Source: Climacteris rufus
Taxonomy: Eukaryota > Chordata > Aves > Passeriformes > Climacteridae
NCBI GenBank assembly: GCA_013398175.1
Contig: VZRZ01002247.1
Coordinates: 408,895-472,894 of the forward strand
Length of the DNA: 64,000 bases
Reading direction: 5' to 3'
This document shows, piece by piece, positions 52,001 to 64,000 of this stretch. The notes beneath the pieces are model-generated. The model saw only the letters and a list, made by a program, of their open reading frames with translations, was not told the DNA's origin and searched no databases. A program made the position numbers and the translations under genes. The stretch's first letter is position 1. Every line of letters starts with the position of its first letter.

Positions 52001-55000
52001 TTGATAAGCCTGAATTTTTCTGTCCAAGTATTTTCTTATTGCCCAGCTAAATTACTGACTATAACTTTGATCAAGTGAAAACATTTAACACTGTTTACCT
52101 TGTGTATAAATGCATGTAGGACACATCTGACTCCAGACTTTTTAATTTCAACAGGCTTACGAACATACACCTGTATTTGTGGTCCACATTCACTTGCCAC
52201 TATATTTCACAGATTAAATTAAGAGAGTGGATTACATATTAATTCTTGTAAAGGAATGTGCTCTACTGATCCTAAATCTTTGTGTTTGCTATTTTATGTT
52301 CTATTTAGTCCAACCTTTCTCTATTGAAATACCATCTGTTTTCTTAGACTTGGCCTTCATCAATATATTTTTTACTTTTAAGGCCTTAGTTTTCCTATTT
52401 CAGTCTCTTGCTAAAAGCCCAGATGTATTTTGGACAGAAAGTCTTGATGTCTCTGGCCAAATTTCTTCTACTCAAATTTATTGCCCACATCCAGGCTGCT
52501 TATAGCTTGCAGCTGCATTTATTCCTTGTTCCAGATATGTTCCCAGTCAGAACTTGTTTCTCACCACAGTGTGTCACTTAGTCTGTAGAATCAGATCCTT
52601 CTTTTGAGGCACTTCTCTCCCATTTCTCAGATTTCCAGGAGCTCTGCCTTTTGCTCTCCTGCTCAAAAATTGCAACTCTTCTCCTGTCCTCTCTATTTCT
52701 GTTCTTTCTGTTTGTAGTTCACTCCACTACCCTGCTGGAATTCAAGACTTTTTTGATCTTTCCTCTACAGGTCTTTAGACATTACTATCAAATTATTTCT
52801 CACAAAATTATCAAGAAATTAAGAGTATAAAATAAAAAATTTCTTAAGCTTATATTTGGCCCATAACATTAGTTTAAAATCTTTTTTTCTTTTCATATTT
52901 TGGGACTAGAGAATGAATATTACAGCCAAACACTTTGGTAACTTTATTTGGAGTCATGTCACCAATCTAGTGAAGGTGGTTTTTCCAGAGCTCCAATATG
53001 AAGAGATTTTTACAATTTTAGGAGAAAAACAAACAAGCAAACAAAATTAAATACACAGACATAAAAAATTCCAACTGTAACAATAGAGACCAAGAAATAT
53101 TTCCAGGTGCAATATTATTTCTCTGTTCAAAGTTCTTAAGGATTTTGACTTAATCTACAGTGTTTCTAGACAGAAGGTTATGTGTATTCTTCTCTCTTTA
53201 AAAAAAAAAACCACATTTGATTTATTTTACTATAACTCTATACATTTAAGATTTAAGGTTTATTGCAGGTAAAATTTGAAAATAAGATGCAAATGGTTCA
53301 AAGGATTCTTATTAATACATATTGTCATTTGTAAAAATAATGGTAAAAATACATTGATTTTGAAAAAAAAACTTGTTTTTTAGGATATGTGACTGATTTG
53401 CTATTGGGAAGCATGTCCTCCTGTGTCTGCTCCTGAAGCTGAATTAAAGGAATGGTCAAGTTACAGTTATGTTAAGATGCTTTTCAAAGATATAGACCTT
53501 TCAATAGGATTACGCAGTGTATCCCCTTTGCCAGCATTTAGACTCTGACTTACAAACCTAATATCTTTCACTCAAAGGAACAGGCATAAAAGATCCTCTG
53601 TATATACTTAATCTGCTTACTGTTATCAGACATGCAAGTCTATCAGAAGTAAACACATCTATTTTAAATATTCCCTTGAGTAAGATTATCTGGTGCCATT
53701 TCATAAAAAAGATTCTTCCCTTTTTTTCTCTGCTGATCTTTCCTTCCTGTTGAGAGCAGGAGCTATGAATTTCACAACAATCTAAGAAGAGTACTTTAAC
53801 TAGAGAAGAATCTATAGCATCAGTCACAGTTCTGTTTCAAAAGGAAAACAGATTTAAACAAACATGAGTATCATTTCAGAATTTGAAATTACTGTCAGTT
53901 GTTTGCTTATATCTTTCCTTTAAAAGAAGAATTTCTAAAGGATTCTTATCATGACCAACATGTTTGAAAGTATAGAATTCCCTGTTACGTTCTAAAAATA
54001 GTTTGATATACTAAAGTATCCTCTGTAATGGCTATGAGCTGCTCTGTTGTTTGGTTTTTACCGAAAAATGTCTTTTGCTAAGGTGATATCGTAGGAGACT
54101 TGTGATGTGTTGTTCATTCAACTTTTTAAGAGTATTGGAAGAAGGCCACACAGTAATTAAGTCATCACTGCATATTCTTATCTAAGTATCCTATCTTAAC
54201 ATCTGCCTGAGCACATACCCATTTCTCTCTTGATTGCTTCATATTTTCAGACACTTTCCCTTCCTTGCTCCAATATGCATAAGGGCCATATCCAATATTT
54301 AGAAAAGTGAAATCTGTTGTGCTACCTAATGCCACAGAATTGTGGCAATTGGCAAGGAGAGTAAAAAAGAAAATCATCAGTATTTAAAATTATCCACACT
54401 GTCAGTCTCACATAAGCTCCAACAAGCATTTTCCCTTAGCATTAGCTTAGCACTAAAGCTTCTATAATAGACTAAACTGGGTCAAGAAGTCTGGAGGAAT
54501 GTTCTTTCTAATGCCAACTTGCATAGTCAAAAAAAAATCTCATCATTTAAAATATTTCAAATCTTAAGAAGAGTTTGTTTTGACAAAACCTAAATTTGAA
54601 AGATTTTGCAGACCCAATGTTTGTTGAATCAGAAAATATCTTGCCTTGTTTTCAAATAATTGAAATCTCTTAAACTATATACCCGTCAGCCCAGCAATTC
54701 CGCTTGGTCTGTACTTTCATCTAAAAGGCTTTTCCTTCCTAGTTGTCACGTTCTACTGCTTTAGTAACCCATGTAATGATCCAGGTTTGATGAACAGTCT
54801 TTCAAACCTAAATTCATCTTTTTTGTCTCTACTGACATATAGATAAAAACTTTTATATTTCCCTCTCAAGAAATTCTCAGTCTTTTCTTTCAATTACAAA
54901 AATACCTTTTATTTTATAACAAAATGCTGTTTCAATCATGCTGTTAGGAAGCTGTTTGGGGATTAAGAACTGAATCAGGAACTCAGACTGTGTATTATTA

Positions 55001-55513
55001 TACAAAACAAACAGGCATAGCATGAATTATGTAGTTTTACATTTCTATCTTGGGATTCTAATGACAACATAAACCACTTGAGCTTCAGTTGTATGGCTTA
55101 TGATGTCAGCAGAACACCTCAGCGGAACTCTAATCTCTTAATTCCCAATTGCCCATTATACAAAAGGTGTCTAGACAGAAGAATCAGAAAAGGAGCAGAT
55201 ATTTCATTTTGTCCTTTATCTTAGGAGTGTGCAATCTACTACATTGCAACAGTGAGACTCTTTTTTTCAGGATATAATCCTAGAACAAGAAAAAACTATG
55301 GATTTTTACTCAGCTAAAGACTAATTTTGCTTTGAAGATGCACATTAATATGAAATACATCCACAGGTTTTTGAAGCAGCAAAATAAACGTGGCACTGAT
55401 GTTTTAAAAAAAATGTTCTGAGCAGAGGGGTCTAAATACTTAGCAAGACACAACGACTGGAACAATGTTTGAATACTAACCATATTACTCAGCTTCCCAA
55501 TGTGCCATATGTC
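43064..55513. other. Gene-poor DNA
   Basis: No established gene or transposon was seen. The stretch has a near-tandem duplication around 44475-44522 (ACAAGTCCTAATACTT units) and scattered T runs, for example near 48375 and 51309. The only block worth naming is 50805-50930. Strong donors near 46271, 47251 and 50656 lack convincing upstream exons. Confidence 0.5.
50805..50930 (+). other. Candidate phase 1-1 exon of 126 nt
   Basis: The block lies between an acceptor (CACCTTGGAATTACAG) and a donor (CACAGAG then GTAGGT). One frame is open across all 126 nt, entering and leaving in phase 1; such symmetric exons are frequent in extracellular proteins. The peptide includes TCTITSCSGILDFTGCSC and ends HALIQTLQYHR. 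The acceptor has only a modest pyrimidine tract. The frame is already open upstream of the acceptor, so the ORF gives little support. No family is recognised. Confidence 0.15.
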
Positions 55514-55519
55514 AAAGAG

Positions 55520-56024
55520 TAACGCTGGCTCCAGGGGCCGCTCGAGGCCACTCAGCGTTATTCCGGGAGCGACCCTGCTTTCCCAGGGGCTGCAGCTTGC
55601 AGTTTCCCCAGACACAGGGCGTCGTCCGGCAGCTGGTTAGTGCTGGCTCCTCTGTGATAGAGAGAGCCCCGGGCTGATGGTGCAGGCACAGGNCAGGGGT
55701 CCGGGAAAGCTGAAGGCTTCAGCTACCAAAGGCAAAGTCTTAGGGACAGCAGGGGATCTATGGGGATACAAGCAGGGGGAAGTAACCTATGGGGGTACAA
55801 GGATTAACATATAACCAATAGAGAGCCGAACTGTAATGAAATTTCCAGAACACAGCCGTACACAGAACATTAGGTAATGTAGCAACCAAAGGTACAAGGG
55901 ACGCTGGGCGTGGACCAAAAACTCTCCCTGAGCAGGGAGTATGCCTCGGACTGTGGCAACCTCAGGCTGTGCCCACCAGTCTTGAGCCTGTGGGGCTGTG
56001 GCTTTTGCCACATACGCCGCCACA
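55520..56024 (-). mobile_element. Solo LTR, avian ERVK-like
   Basis: This 505-bp, GC-rich element reads on the minus strand from TGTGGCGGCGTATGTGGC to GGAGCCAGCGTTA. A perfect 6-bp repeat, AAAGAG, flanks it at 55514-55519 and 56025-56030; six bases is the usual duplication of class II (ERVK-type) proviruses. The expected terminal CA is TA, a single change. The minus strand has ATTGGTTATATGTTAA as a possible promoter and GGAATAACG in place of a canonical polyadenylation signal. An ambiguous base (N) sits at 55693. There is no internal retroviral sequence. It accounts for the unusual GC content here and for the spurious ORFs at 55310-55615 and 55787-56023. Confidence 0.75.
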
Positions 56025-56245
56025 AAAGAGGAGATTTATCTCAAAGGATGGTTGATGCTTTTCATCATCTGGGGAAGTTGTTCTGCCTAAGAAAAGGAAT
56101 TTGCTATAACAAAAGCAGAATAGGTCTGACACAAGGCTCACTGTAGCTAGTGGACTCTTACTGACTTCAAGACATTTTTAAATTTATTCCCAGAAAGATT
56201 GGCAAAGGCCTCAATGACTTGTTTTCACAGACAGCATGGTAAATA
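56025..56245. other. Short spacer between two LTRs
   Basis: About 220 bp of ordinary DNA between the duplications of the two minus-strand LTRs. No retroviral internal sequence, primer-binding site or polypurine tract was seen, so the two LTRs do not bound one provirus. Confidence 0.6.
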
Positions 56246-56252
56246 CAAGGAT

Positions 56253-56528
56253 ATGGCACCGAAACGCAGCGATCCGAATAATGAGACAGCACATGCCTTG
56301 GTTTGCAAGGGTCGAGAGCCAGTCAGCAGCAGCAGCCCATTTATTGTATTGTCCTTTTTTATAATAGCAACCCAGGTATACGATTGGCTGGGTTCTACAC
56401 CACCCCAGTCCAGAACACATAGCAGAAGAACAAAAACAGGTGCTTATCTCTACTGTTTTCATATTTCTTAAGTGGGAGAAGGATTTTTCTCACAAGCAGC
56501 CCCAGGCAGAAAGCCTTGGGCCACTACA
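56253..56528 (-). mobile_element. Short solo LTR, avian ERVK-like
   Basis: This 276-bp element starts on the minus strand with TGTAGTGGCCCAAGGC and ends CTGCGTTTCGGTGCCA(T). The direct repeat CAAGGAT lies at 56246-56252 and 56529-56535. The minus strand has a compact promoter: CCAAT (56383-56387), TATAAAA (56357-56363) and AATAAA (56340-56345), the last only a short way beyond the TATA box. The 6-7 bp duplication and the small size fit an ERVK-type (class II) LTR. The internal part has been lost by recombination between LTRs. Confidence 0.82.
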
Positions 56529-56535
56529 CAAGGAT

Positions 56536-59299
56536 TCAACTTTTTTTAATATTTTTTTTCCAGTGTGAACGTAGTACTTAAGCTCTCCTTCCCATTTCTA
56601 GGGGGCAACTTCTTTTTTTATTACAGTTTGTGAAATTTATAAACCTCATCCATTTAATGAAAATCCAGACTGTCATTCTTTGATATAACTCCATAAACTA
56701 AATAATTATCAGTTTGATGAAGTATAAGGGCATTTTGTGTATTGTAAAAAGTCACTGAATCCACAGGAAGTTAAAGCAAGCAGAATGTACGCAGTTCTGC
56801 ACTCTCTTGCATAAGAAACAGGTTCTATTGCCTACTGCTCTTTGCCTAACTGGGCATTATTAAATATCTCTTGGGGTCATTTGTTAGACTCTGCTTTCTG
56901 ACCTGGCTAATGGGGTTTTTGTCTCTCTTCATTATTCATCTCTAATCAGCTTTTTCCCATCCCACAGATATCTGTTGCTAAATCACCAGACAGGAAGGAC
57001 CAGCTGGCAAATTGTGGACAGTCTTGGAATTTAAGCAGATCTAGTAGGGTTTCAGTGAATGTTTATAGGGCTTAAGCTAATTGGAAATAAGATTTACAGC
57101 ACTTCTTTTAACTAATGCCATTCTATACTTAGAAAAGGGAATTACTGGTATATCTTAAAACAGTAATCTAATTTATCCATGAGTATAACTCCCTTTAGTA
57201 CAGACACAGTCAGTGCCAATTTAAGGCAACACAGATTAATTAGTTTGAAGTTCTACATTGTGTGATGATTTAAAAGGTCATTGTCTGCAGTGATATCAGA
57301 TATAGACAAAAAGCAAAGTCACACTTGACACATCAGGTGCAATTAGAATCAAATGTTAGTTCTTTCAAAAGAAAGTCTACAGTCTTCAAACAAAAAGTAC
57401 TGATTCTTAGAGTTGTTAATTTATAAGGAAACTTGGTGCTTTAAATGCCTCAAAATAAGGCTTACTTATATTCATGGTAACCACTTGCCAATAACAAAAA
57501 ACATTGCGTATTTTAATTTGATAAGGACAAAAAAAGAAAAAAATATTCTTAGAAAATTAATTCCCAAGTCTCCAGTCATTTATTTTATGTCCTGTCTTAA
57601 GGACTTTTCCACAAACCTCTGCATCCTTTAGTAAGCTAGAAAGAATTGTCTATGTAAGTATAAATAAGAGCTTTTTACTGGGAACTGAAATGGATTTTCA
57701 TCCTGCTTATTAATTTAGTTCGTTCATAATTTAAAACAGATCCCAAATTCTTCGTGTTCAGGCCTAAACAGGTGCATAATGTCACTATTGTGTTACAGCT
57801 GTCTTGTTGAGTTTTCATTCCTTTTTTAAAAAGTGAGATCTTTGAATATTTCTCATGTACCCCTTACTCTTCTCACACATCCTAGGCTGTATGACTTACT
57901 GTGCTAAACAATTTCTTTACAGTATTTTTGAACTGGTTTTCAGTGGAAAGTAAATAAATAAGGCTGGTCATTTACTGCATGAATGTCACTTAGGAGCACA
58001 GCTGAAAATGGTTAAAGCTGGCAGGTGAGTTTTTTAAGATTCTGCTAAAACCACCAACTAGCAGGAAAATAAGTTAAAACTTCTTTTGGTGAACATAATT
58101 TCTTTTTAAAATGGCTGCTAATATTACAGCTAGGGATGAATTTACTGCAGAAAATAAATGATGATAATAATAATAGAAATAGAGATGTCACCTGCAAACA
58201 GATGCAACCAATTAGCCTTGCAGTCATATCAGGATTGATACAAATCTGCCTATGTCAGCTATGACACTGGTATTGCTTAAGATCCTCAGTAATTTTAACT
58301 TCTGATTCTGAGTCAAATTGTGGGCTGAGCAGGAGAGAGAAGAAAACATTCCTTCCTACCTGGCTTCATGTGCAATCCAAAAAACATTTATAAAATGAGA
58401 CTATTGTTGCCTTCCTGAATTTAACATATCCTAAGCCTTCCTGCCATCATTTTATCATTTTCTGGTCCAGCTGCTTAGGACTCAGTTTAACCAGGTATTA
58501 CATCCCTTACACTATTCTCATGAATCTGAAACCCTGGAGGCAGACAAAAGCAAATCCCCAAGCAGCCTGATGTTCACACACATATAACAGGTCTCAGAGC
58601 AGCTAACGAGACTCTGTACTGGATTGATTTGCTCTGGTAGTGAGGTTCTGCGTATGGATAAGCAACAGGCTGCTAAGTTGTTCTCTTACCTTTTATATGT
58701 ATTTGTCTCTTCCCTGTTCTGGAAGCAGTGTTTCAGACTTTAAAGGAACATCAGCTCAGACCAGTTTAAATAACTTTAAATAATTCCCCCTAGAATAATA
58801 TCTAATAGCATTTAAAAGACTGGCAGGCAGCTTTTAATCTGCCTTAGGAAATCACCCAACAAAGGAAAATAAAGGATATGGTAAATATGACAGCATTATT
58901 TCATACTTGAACACTAAGAGCCTTTTTATGCATCCGTTTAAAAAGGTAAAGTGTTGAATTAATTTTTAAAGTACAACAGACACACAGTTATTTGTGGTTG
59001 ATTATGAAGAAATTAATGACCACACTGAATGTTGTAGCAATGGATAAGAATTATTTCTTAATACTTCATTTTTATTAGATGGTAGACAAACTTTTTAAAA
59101 ATAGCAACAGATATATTTAAGTGACCTGATTTCAAAACTGTGGAACACCTGGAGATTTCCCCCAATATATATTCTTGCTATATTGCATACACCCTTGCTG
59201 GCATGAGTAACACATGGAAATCATGCTTACTGGTAGCTAAGTACTATCCTTCATTACACTGTTTCATTCTTTCATTTCCTTTTCCTGTTTTTACATCAG
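56536..59299. other. Gene-poor DNA
   Basis: No gene or transposon was recognised. A strong donor near 58026 (GGCAG then GTGAGT) follows only 31 nt of open frame after a weak acceptor. A short run of ATGATAATAATAAT lies near 58160. Confidence 0.5.
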
Positions 59300-59389
59300 G
59301 AACTGAGAATAGGTTGTGCCCATACTAGTGAATTGGATCTGGTACTGGAGAACAGCAATGAAAAAATACGTGTGGGCTTGACTGAAAAG
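59300..59389 (+). CDS. Best candidate coding exon in the window (gene unrecognised)
   Basis: This 90-nt block, exactly 30 codons, enters and leaves in phase 0. The acceptor is good (TTTTCCTGTTTTTACATCAG then G) and so is the donor (GAAAAG then GTAATA). Only one of the three frames is open; the other two meet TGA and TAG. The peptide looks like ordinary globular protein, beginning ELRIGCAHTSELDLVL and ending NEKIRVGLTEK, with mixed charged and hydrophobic residues and varied codons. I cannot assign a family. If real, the window lies inside or beside a plus-strand gene with very long introns. No second exon in a compatible phase was found with confidence nearby. Confidence 0.38.
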
Positions 59390-62300
59390 GTAATATGGGA
59401 ATACATGGTTACTCTCACTCCTTACTCTTTATTCTCATTTATTTGCATTCTGTGTATAAATGAAGGGTGGTGACAACATAAGAGAAACTATGATGATTTC
59501 AATCAATATTTTGGATTTCTGAAAGAGGGATTTAGGTCCTCCCAGGACTTTACAAATACTGTAGTTGTAGTTGTATGCACAATTTTAGCTATCTTACATG
59601 TGGTTGTAGATTTCAATTTAATCTCTAAAAGTAGCAAGTAATGATAATTCTGAGATTAAAAACAAAACAATCTGCAACGAGTTCATTTGTTCTGTGGTTC
59701 AAAACATGGCCACTTGGCCTTAAAAATAACCACAGAACTGATAATTTTTAGACTACACTTACATACTCCTTGATACGCAGCCAGAGAATGCTAACCTGAT
59801 AAAAACACTTACTATGTATGGTATGTCCCTGAATACAACTGAACACACTTTTCTGACTTTGATTTTTCTTACTATAAAATATCACTTAGTATCTGGCCTG
59901 ATGTCTATATTTGACTCTTCTTTGCCCAAACCTTACTTGTTTCTATGCTTATATATGGAATCTGAAAAAAATGTAAAATGACTCATTGCTATGCTGTTAA
60001 ATGGAAAAAAGTATAAAATGAGGCATCAGAAAGATTTCAAGAGAAAATGCATGTGGGAAGGGGAAGATGAAGAAAATACAGCAGATTCCTAATTTTCCAA
60101 CTTCCTTCATTGAGCCCACAGTATACATTTTTCTCTATGACCCTGAAACATTTAAACCAAAACGAAGTCCTACTAACATAGGACAGTCTCTATTTTGAAG
60201 GCTCAAGGACATCAGTTGTACAGATAGGAGATGATATCATGGGCCCAACTAGGTGATAACGATGACATTGCAACTGCAATTTGGCATGTTTAAGACTACA
60301 GCATGGCATTATTTACATCTTGAAAATCTAAGAAGGTCCTTTGAGAAAACATACAAAACTTCCTTTGCCAAAGAAAGAAAATCTTTTTTCTTATAAAGAT
60401 GATAACAGGAGAAGACAGGACAGGAGAAGAAATAAACATGTTTCTGTCTTCTCAGATGATACTTGATTGTCATTTTATGGTGTGTACTAATGTATGATTC
60501 TGCCAGTTGAAAGATAGCTTGCTAGTACACCCTCCTGACTAAATAAAAGAGAGGTTTTCCTCAAACAAGGTGGAGCTTATCACATGAACAATACAGAAGA
60601 GAAACAAAATAAAATAGCAAAATTGGAAATTCAATATGAAATAATACTTCTGTTGTTGCAGTCAAGACATAAAACAGATGTTTCATTGTGACCAGATAAA
60701 AAAATAATATCATTTTGCTAGAGACCACCTTTTGCATTAGAAATAATGTCTTATTATGACTGGCTTTGGTAGTATAGTGCATTTAGCACAAGTGAGAACA
60801 TCTGTGGTGTGCTACCAAGTTTAGAATTCTTTCTCATGATAGATAATGTTCAGGAAAAAAAATCGAGCATAATAATATAACTAACAAATACTTAAGCATA
60901 TGTTTTATCTGAACGAAGTAGTTCAGAAATCTAAAAGAAGGCAGCCAGGTTTGCTTCTGTTCCTCAGTTCTTCTTTAGTATTTACTTTCTTTTGGGATAT
61001 AGCTTTGAGGAATCTAAGATTATTCATAAAATAAAAAGTAGCTAAAATTCTTCTTACTCTCACATAGAAAGTGGGTCTCCAACCTGCTGATAGGCTCAGC
61101 TCCTTTTGCAGCTGACATACTACCAGACACAGATCTGTCCCAATGTGAAGAAGTGTACAGCAAGAAGAACTCCTCTTGGCAAGGCGAGTTCCTTGTTGCT
61201 GGAGGAAGAAATATGGGTCATACTCATTGTAGGAGGAAAAGCATGGGAAAACCTGAGCTGTGAGCTGGCAGCGTGCTACGCCATTACACCATTTTCCAAT
61301 CAAAGCTAGAGCTGTACAGAGCCACCTCCAAAAGCACAGTGACACAGAATCTGGAAACTAGTAAACTCAAGCAGACCTGTACTTTACAGAGTTTGTCAAG
61401 GACCTTGCATGGGTTGTAGATGTCTTCACAGTCACAGTCAAATTACGATTCCAATAGTTGGTGCCTGCCTGCCAATTATCCTGTAAAATCAAAATAGAAT
61501 TCCTAACTTCCTAGCTGACTGTAAAACACTCTGAAAGACTATCGTTTCCTTTATTTTTACTGATTAATGCTACATACATACTAAATACATTTTTAAATCT
61601 CTCATGGTGAAAGCATGTGAATTCAATATTGGAGCAGCTGAGTTCCATTGCATAACCAGGTCCTCGCTTAGTTCCAATTATCCTGATAACCATAACTCAG
61701 GCCCTGAGAAGAAAAATTTTCAGTTCTGCTCTGTGGTTTCACTGGTAAGTAGATTTAAGTCCAAGTTCTCATTCTGCAATATGTCATTGGCGTGGGTGTG
61801 GTTGTAACTGGCTGTATTTAGTAAGTGACTGCAGAGATGAGCAGCCAACAGCTTCCCTTCTAGCTGGTATGTTCACTGGGAGTGGGGAATGGATTCTTGT
61901 GATTTGGATGCTCCAATATGATCCCGGCATTAGGACCACACATTGAGTCACAAATCATCCTCTTGTACATTTTTGTTAACAATGAAAGTAACAATTTTCA
62001 GATACTAAGTGCTGAACAACTATAAATAAAGGACGCTTAATTTCTCTGTCAGTGCCCCATCAACAAGGTAATTAGAGCGTAATAAAATGCATAATTTTTA
62101 ATGAAAAATAGACATGTCTATTAATTTCATGATGGCAGTAATAATCTCAGAGACTTAAACTGTATTGTTTGAATTTGACTCCTCAAAATCTATGCAGTCT
62201 GCTACAACACCTGATTTCACCTGCCCATTTTACAACCACCAGATTAAAAATTCCTACTTTATAAATAAAAAGTAATGCAATAGTTCAGAAGTTTGTAAGT

Positions 62301-64000
62301 AGGAACTTGTAAGTAGGAAGTTTGTAAGGAACATTTGATCTTAAAAGTCTGGGCCTTTATGACACTGAAAGTAACTTTTCTTCCCCCCACACCTCCCCTT
62401 GTTTACATCTTGATGTAATCATTGCAACTCACACCCCATCAGGGAAGGACAAGAAATAGTAACCTCGTGGAACAGGAGATTGATAACTAAGGCAATTCAG
62501 ATGGTCTTGTAGTTAAAACATTAGCTTAGAGTCAGATAATGTGGGGTTAGGATGTGACAAACTCCCTGTGTGATTTTTCTGAAAGCTGTTTCTAGCCAAA
62601 CTATGATACTTTGTTTAATCATAGTGAGTAAGAGCATGCTCCCCTATAATTCACTTGGAACTACTTGTGGAACCAAGCATCATGACTCCTTGTGAAAGGG
62701 GGAAAAATCTTCAGTCTCCTCCTCCCTTGTCCTTGGATCAATGGGATGGTAATACAAATAGGAACTTGCCTCCACCCAATGTTCTTCTATTTATTGCCTC
62801 ACTTACATTGTTCAGATATTTCAGTGATGGTGTTAATGGTCTTGGTCCAGACAAGTATGTAAGTGTGTTTCTGGCCTTAAACACAAACACCACCATTAAA
62901 CTTTATGGCTTACTTAAGTATAAAACCACTAAAGCATGGAGAAGTCTAGGTGAAATCTGATTGCTATACTTAGCACCTCTGAACTGTGGAGATCTGGAAA
63001 TACCTACAGCAGTGCTGGAAGAACAATTGTCTTGAGCTCACTTCTACCTCCAATACAAGGAGATCATTTAGACTTCCTGACTGGTGAAGATTCCCCCTCA
63101 AATATCATACATGATAAAGTCTTACCTGAGCAAGTCTCTAGGTATGGCAACAAAAGAGCTATACACTAGTTTAAAGAGTTCTATCATGTGTTATCTAATG
63201 ATATTATTTTGTTTTACAACTATATCTATACACATCACATGTAAGAGCAGTTATATACCCCAGTGCAGGATACCACTGATCATTGATCATTGTTTACTCA
63301 CTATTCAAAGATACTTCATATTATTCCAGAATTGCAGTGAACATTTTCAATACATAAGCTTTTAAAATATTCCTTAGTCTGGGACAAGCATTAAATTTCC
63401 ATCCTATTCATACTGGGAGTTTCAAAATCCACATTTGAACCTTGATATTTAAACTGATTATTACACTTTTCCCATTTCTTTGGCCAGCTTCTGAGCTAGC
63501 AGCTCTTATTTTTAAATAGCACTTCAATTAGATGAAACTAAAACGTGACATGCAAACCCAAACAATTTTTAAAAGCAATATCTTCAATTTCTTTATCTAT
63601 AAAATTTCGCTTTACTTGAAAGAGAATAAGTATTCTGGATAAGAAATGTGTCAGCTTTTCTGGGATTATATTACCAGTAGCACACATGGATTTGTAGTGT
63701 TGTGGTCTACACTAAAGTATTCTGGCAGTCAAAATACAGTTCAGTACATAACTTATACAGTATCGTCTGACATAGCCACAGGCAGCTTAACACAAGAGTT
63801 TAAAAACAATTTGCTTGGTAAATTAGCTATTTAATATTGCAGCAATATTTGATTAATTAGTCTTCCAATTTATTAGTGACACAGGGAAATTCAGAATTAA
63901 GAGACTGCTGTTCATTATACATAAAAAGCATACATTTAAATTAGCTTCCAGTTATTAATGCAGATATATAAAGTATCTACTAGTACTCAGTATCATCACA
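59390..64000. other. Gene-poor DNA to the window end
   Basis: No recognised gene or mobile element. It contains the longest non-repeat ORF of the window (minus strand, 60923-61345, 140 codons), which has no recognisable domain or start context. A strong donor at 61740 (TTTCACTG then GTAAGT) follows 44 nt open in two frames after a weak acceptor. A partial repeat of TTGTAAGTAGGAA occurs near 62290-62325. Confidence 0.5.

Noticed and set aside
55310..56146. Several ORFs of 78-101 codons on both strands
   Set aside because: They overlap the GC-rich LTR at 55520-56024, where stop codons are rarer; they are shadows of noncoding retroviral sequence.
60923..61345. 140-codon minus-strand ORF
   Set aside because: No domain, no homology recalled and no splice or promoter context. 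An ORF of this size is expected by chance in 64 kb of six-frame sequence.
1..64000. CRISPR arrays, tRNA or rRNA genes, bacterial or phage operons
   Set aside because: No spaced direct repeats, no tRNA-like cloverleaf sequence and no dense ORF arrangement were seen; repeats and base composition are those of a bird nuclear genome.

Overview
This is an A+T-rich stretch of vertebrate nuclear DNA, most likely from a bird and probably a member of Neoaves. The evidence is the mobile DNA. There is a truncated CR1 LINE with the avian-type 3' end and an ATTCTATGA-like tail, and five solo LTRs of avian endogenous retrovirus type, most with target-site duplications. A long hexanucleotide microsatellite and two single N bases are typical of a draft assembly. 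Nothing looks bacterial or viral: there are no operons, no closely packed ORFs and no tRNA or rRNA genes.

The window reads as intergenic or deep intronic sequence. No six-frame ORF longer than 140 codons exists except one made entirely by the microsatellite, and none of the ORFs shows a protein family I recognise. The only possible coding signals are short splice-bounded blocks on the + strand. The best is 59300-59389: 30 open codons, phase 0 at both ends, with a good acceptor and donor. Next is a phase-compatible pair, 27213-27249 plus 29198-29301, which would end in a TGA. Weaker ones are 20403-20506 (cysteine-rich), 31703-31791 and 50805-50930. I cannot name a gene for any of them, and in 64 kb some will arise by chance.

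Layout: 1-6.4 kb has no recognisable feature. At 6.4-7.0 kb is a minus-strand solo LTR with a perfect 5-bp duplication. 7-24.9 kb is gene-poor, with a GC-richer block at 9.6-9.95 kb and small simple repeats. At 24.9-25.3 kb is a plus-strand LTR. 27.2-31.8 kb holds the candidate exon cluster and a plus-strand ERVL-like LTR at 29.8-30.4 kb. At 34.55-34.93 kb is the CR1 fragment. 37.1-37.7 kb is a run of about 95 copies of AAAAGG that switches to AAAAG at an N. 42.76-43.06 kb is a T/G-only tract. At 55.5-56.5 kb two solo LTRs of different families sit 228 bp apart, both on the minus strand. 56.5-64 kb holds the best candidate exon.

No pathway or gene system can be reconstructed from this window. 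The retroviral LTRs carry recognisable promoter and polyadenylation motifs and are the most concrete regulatory DNA here. No internal retroviral genes remain beside any of them.
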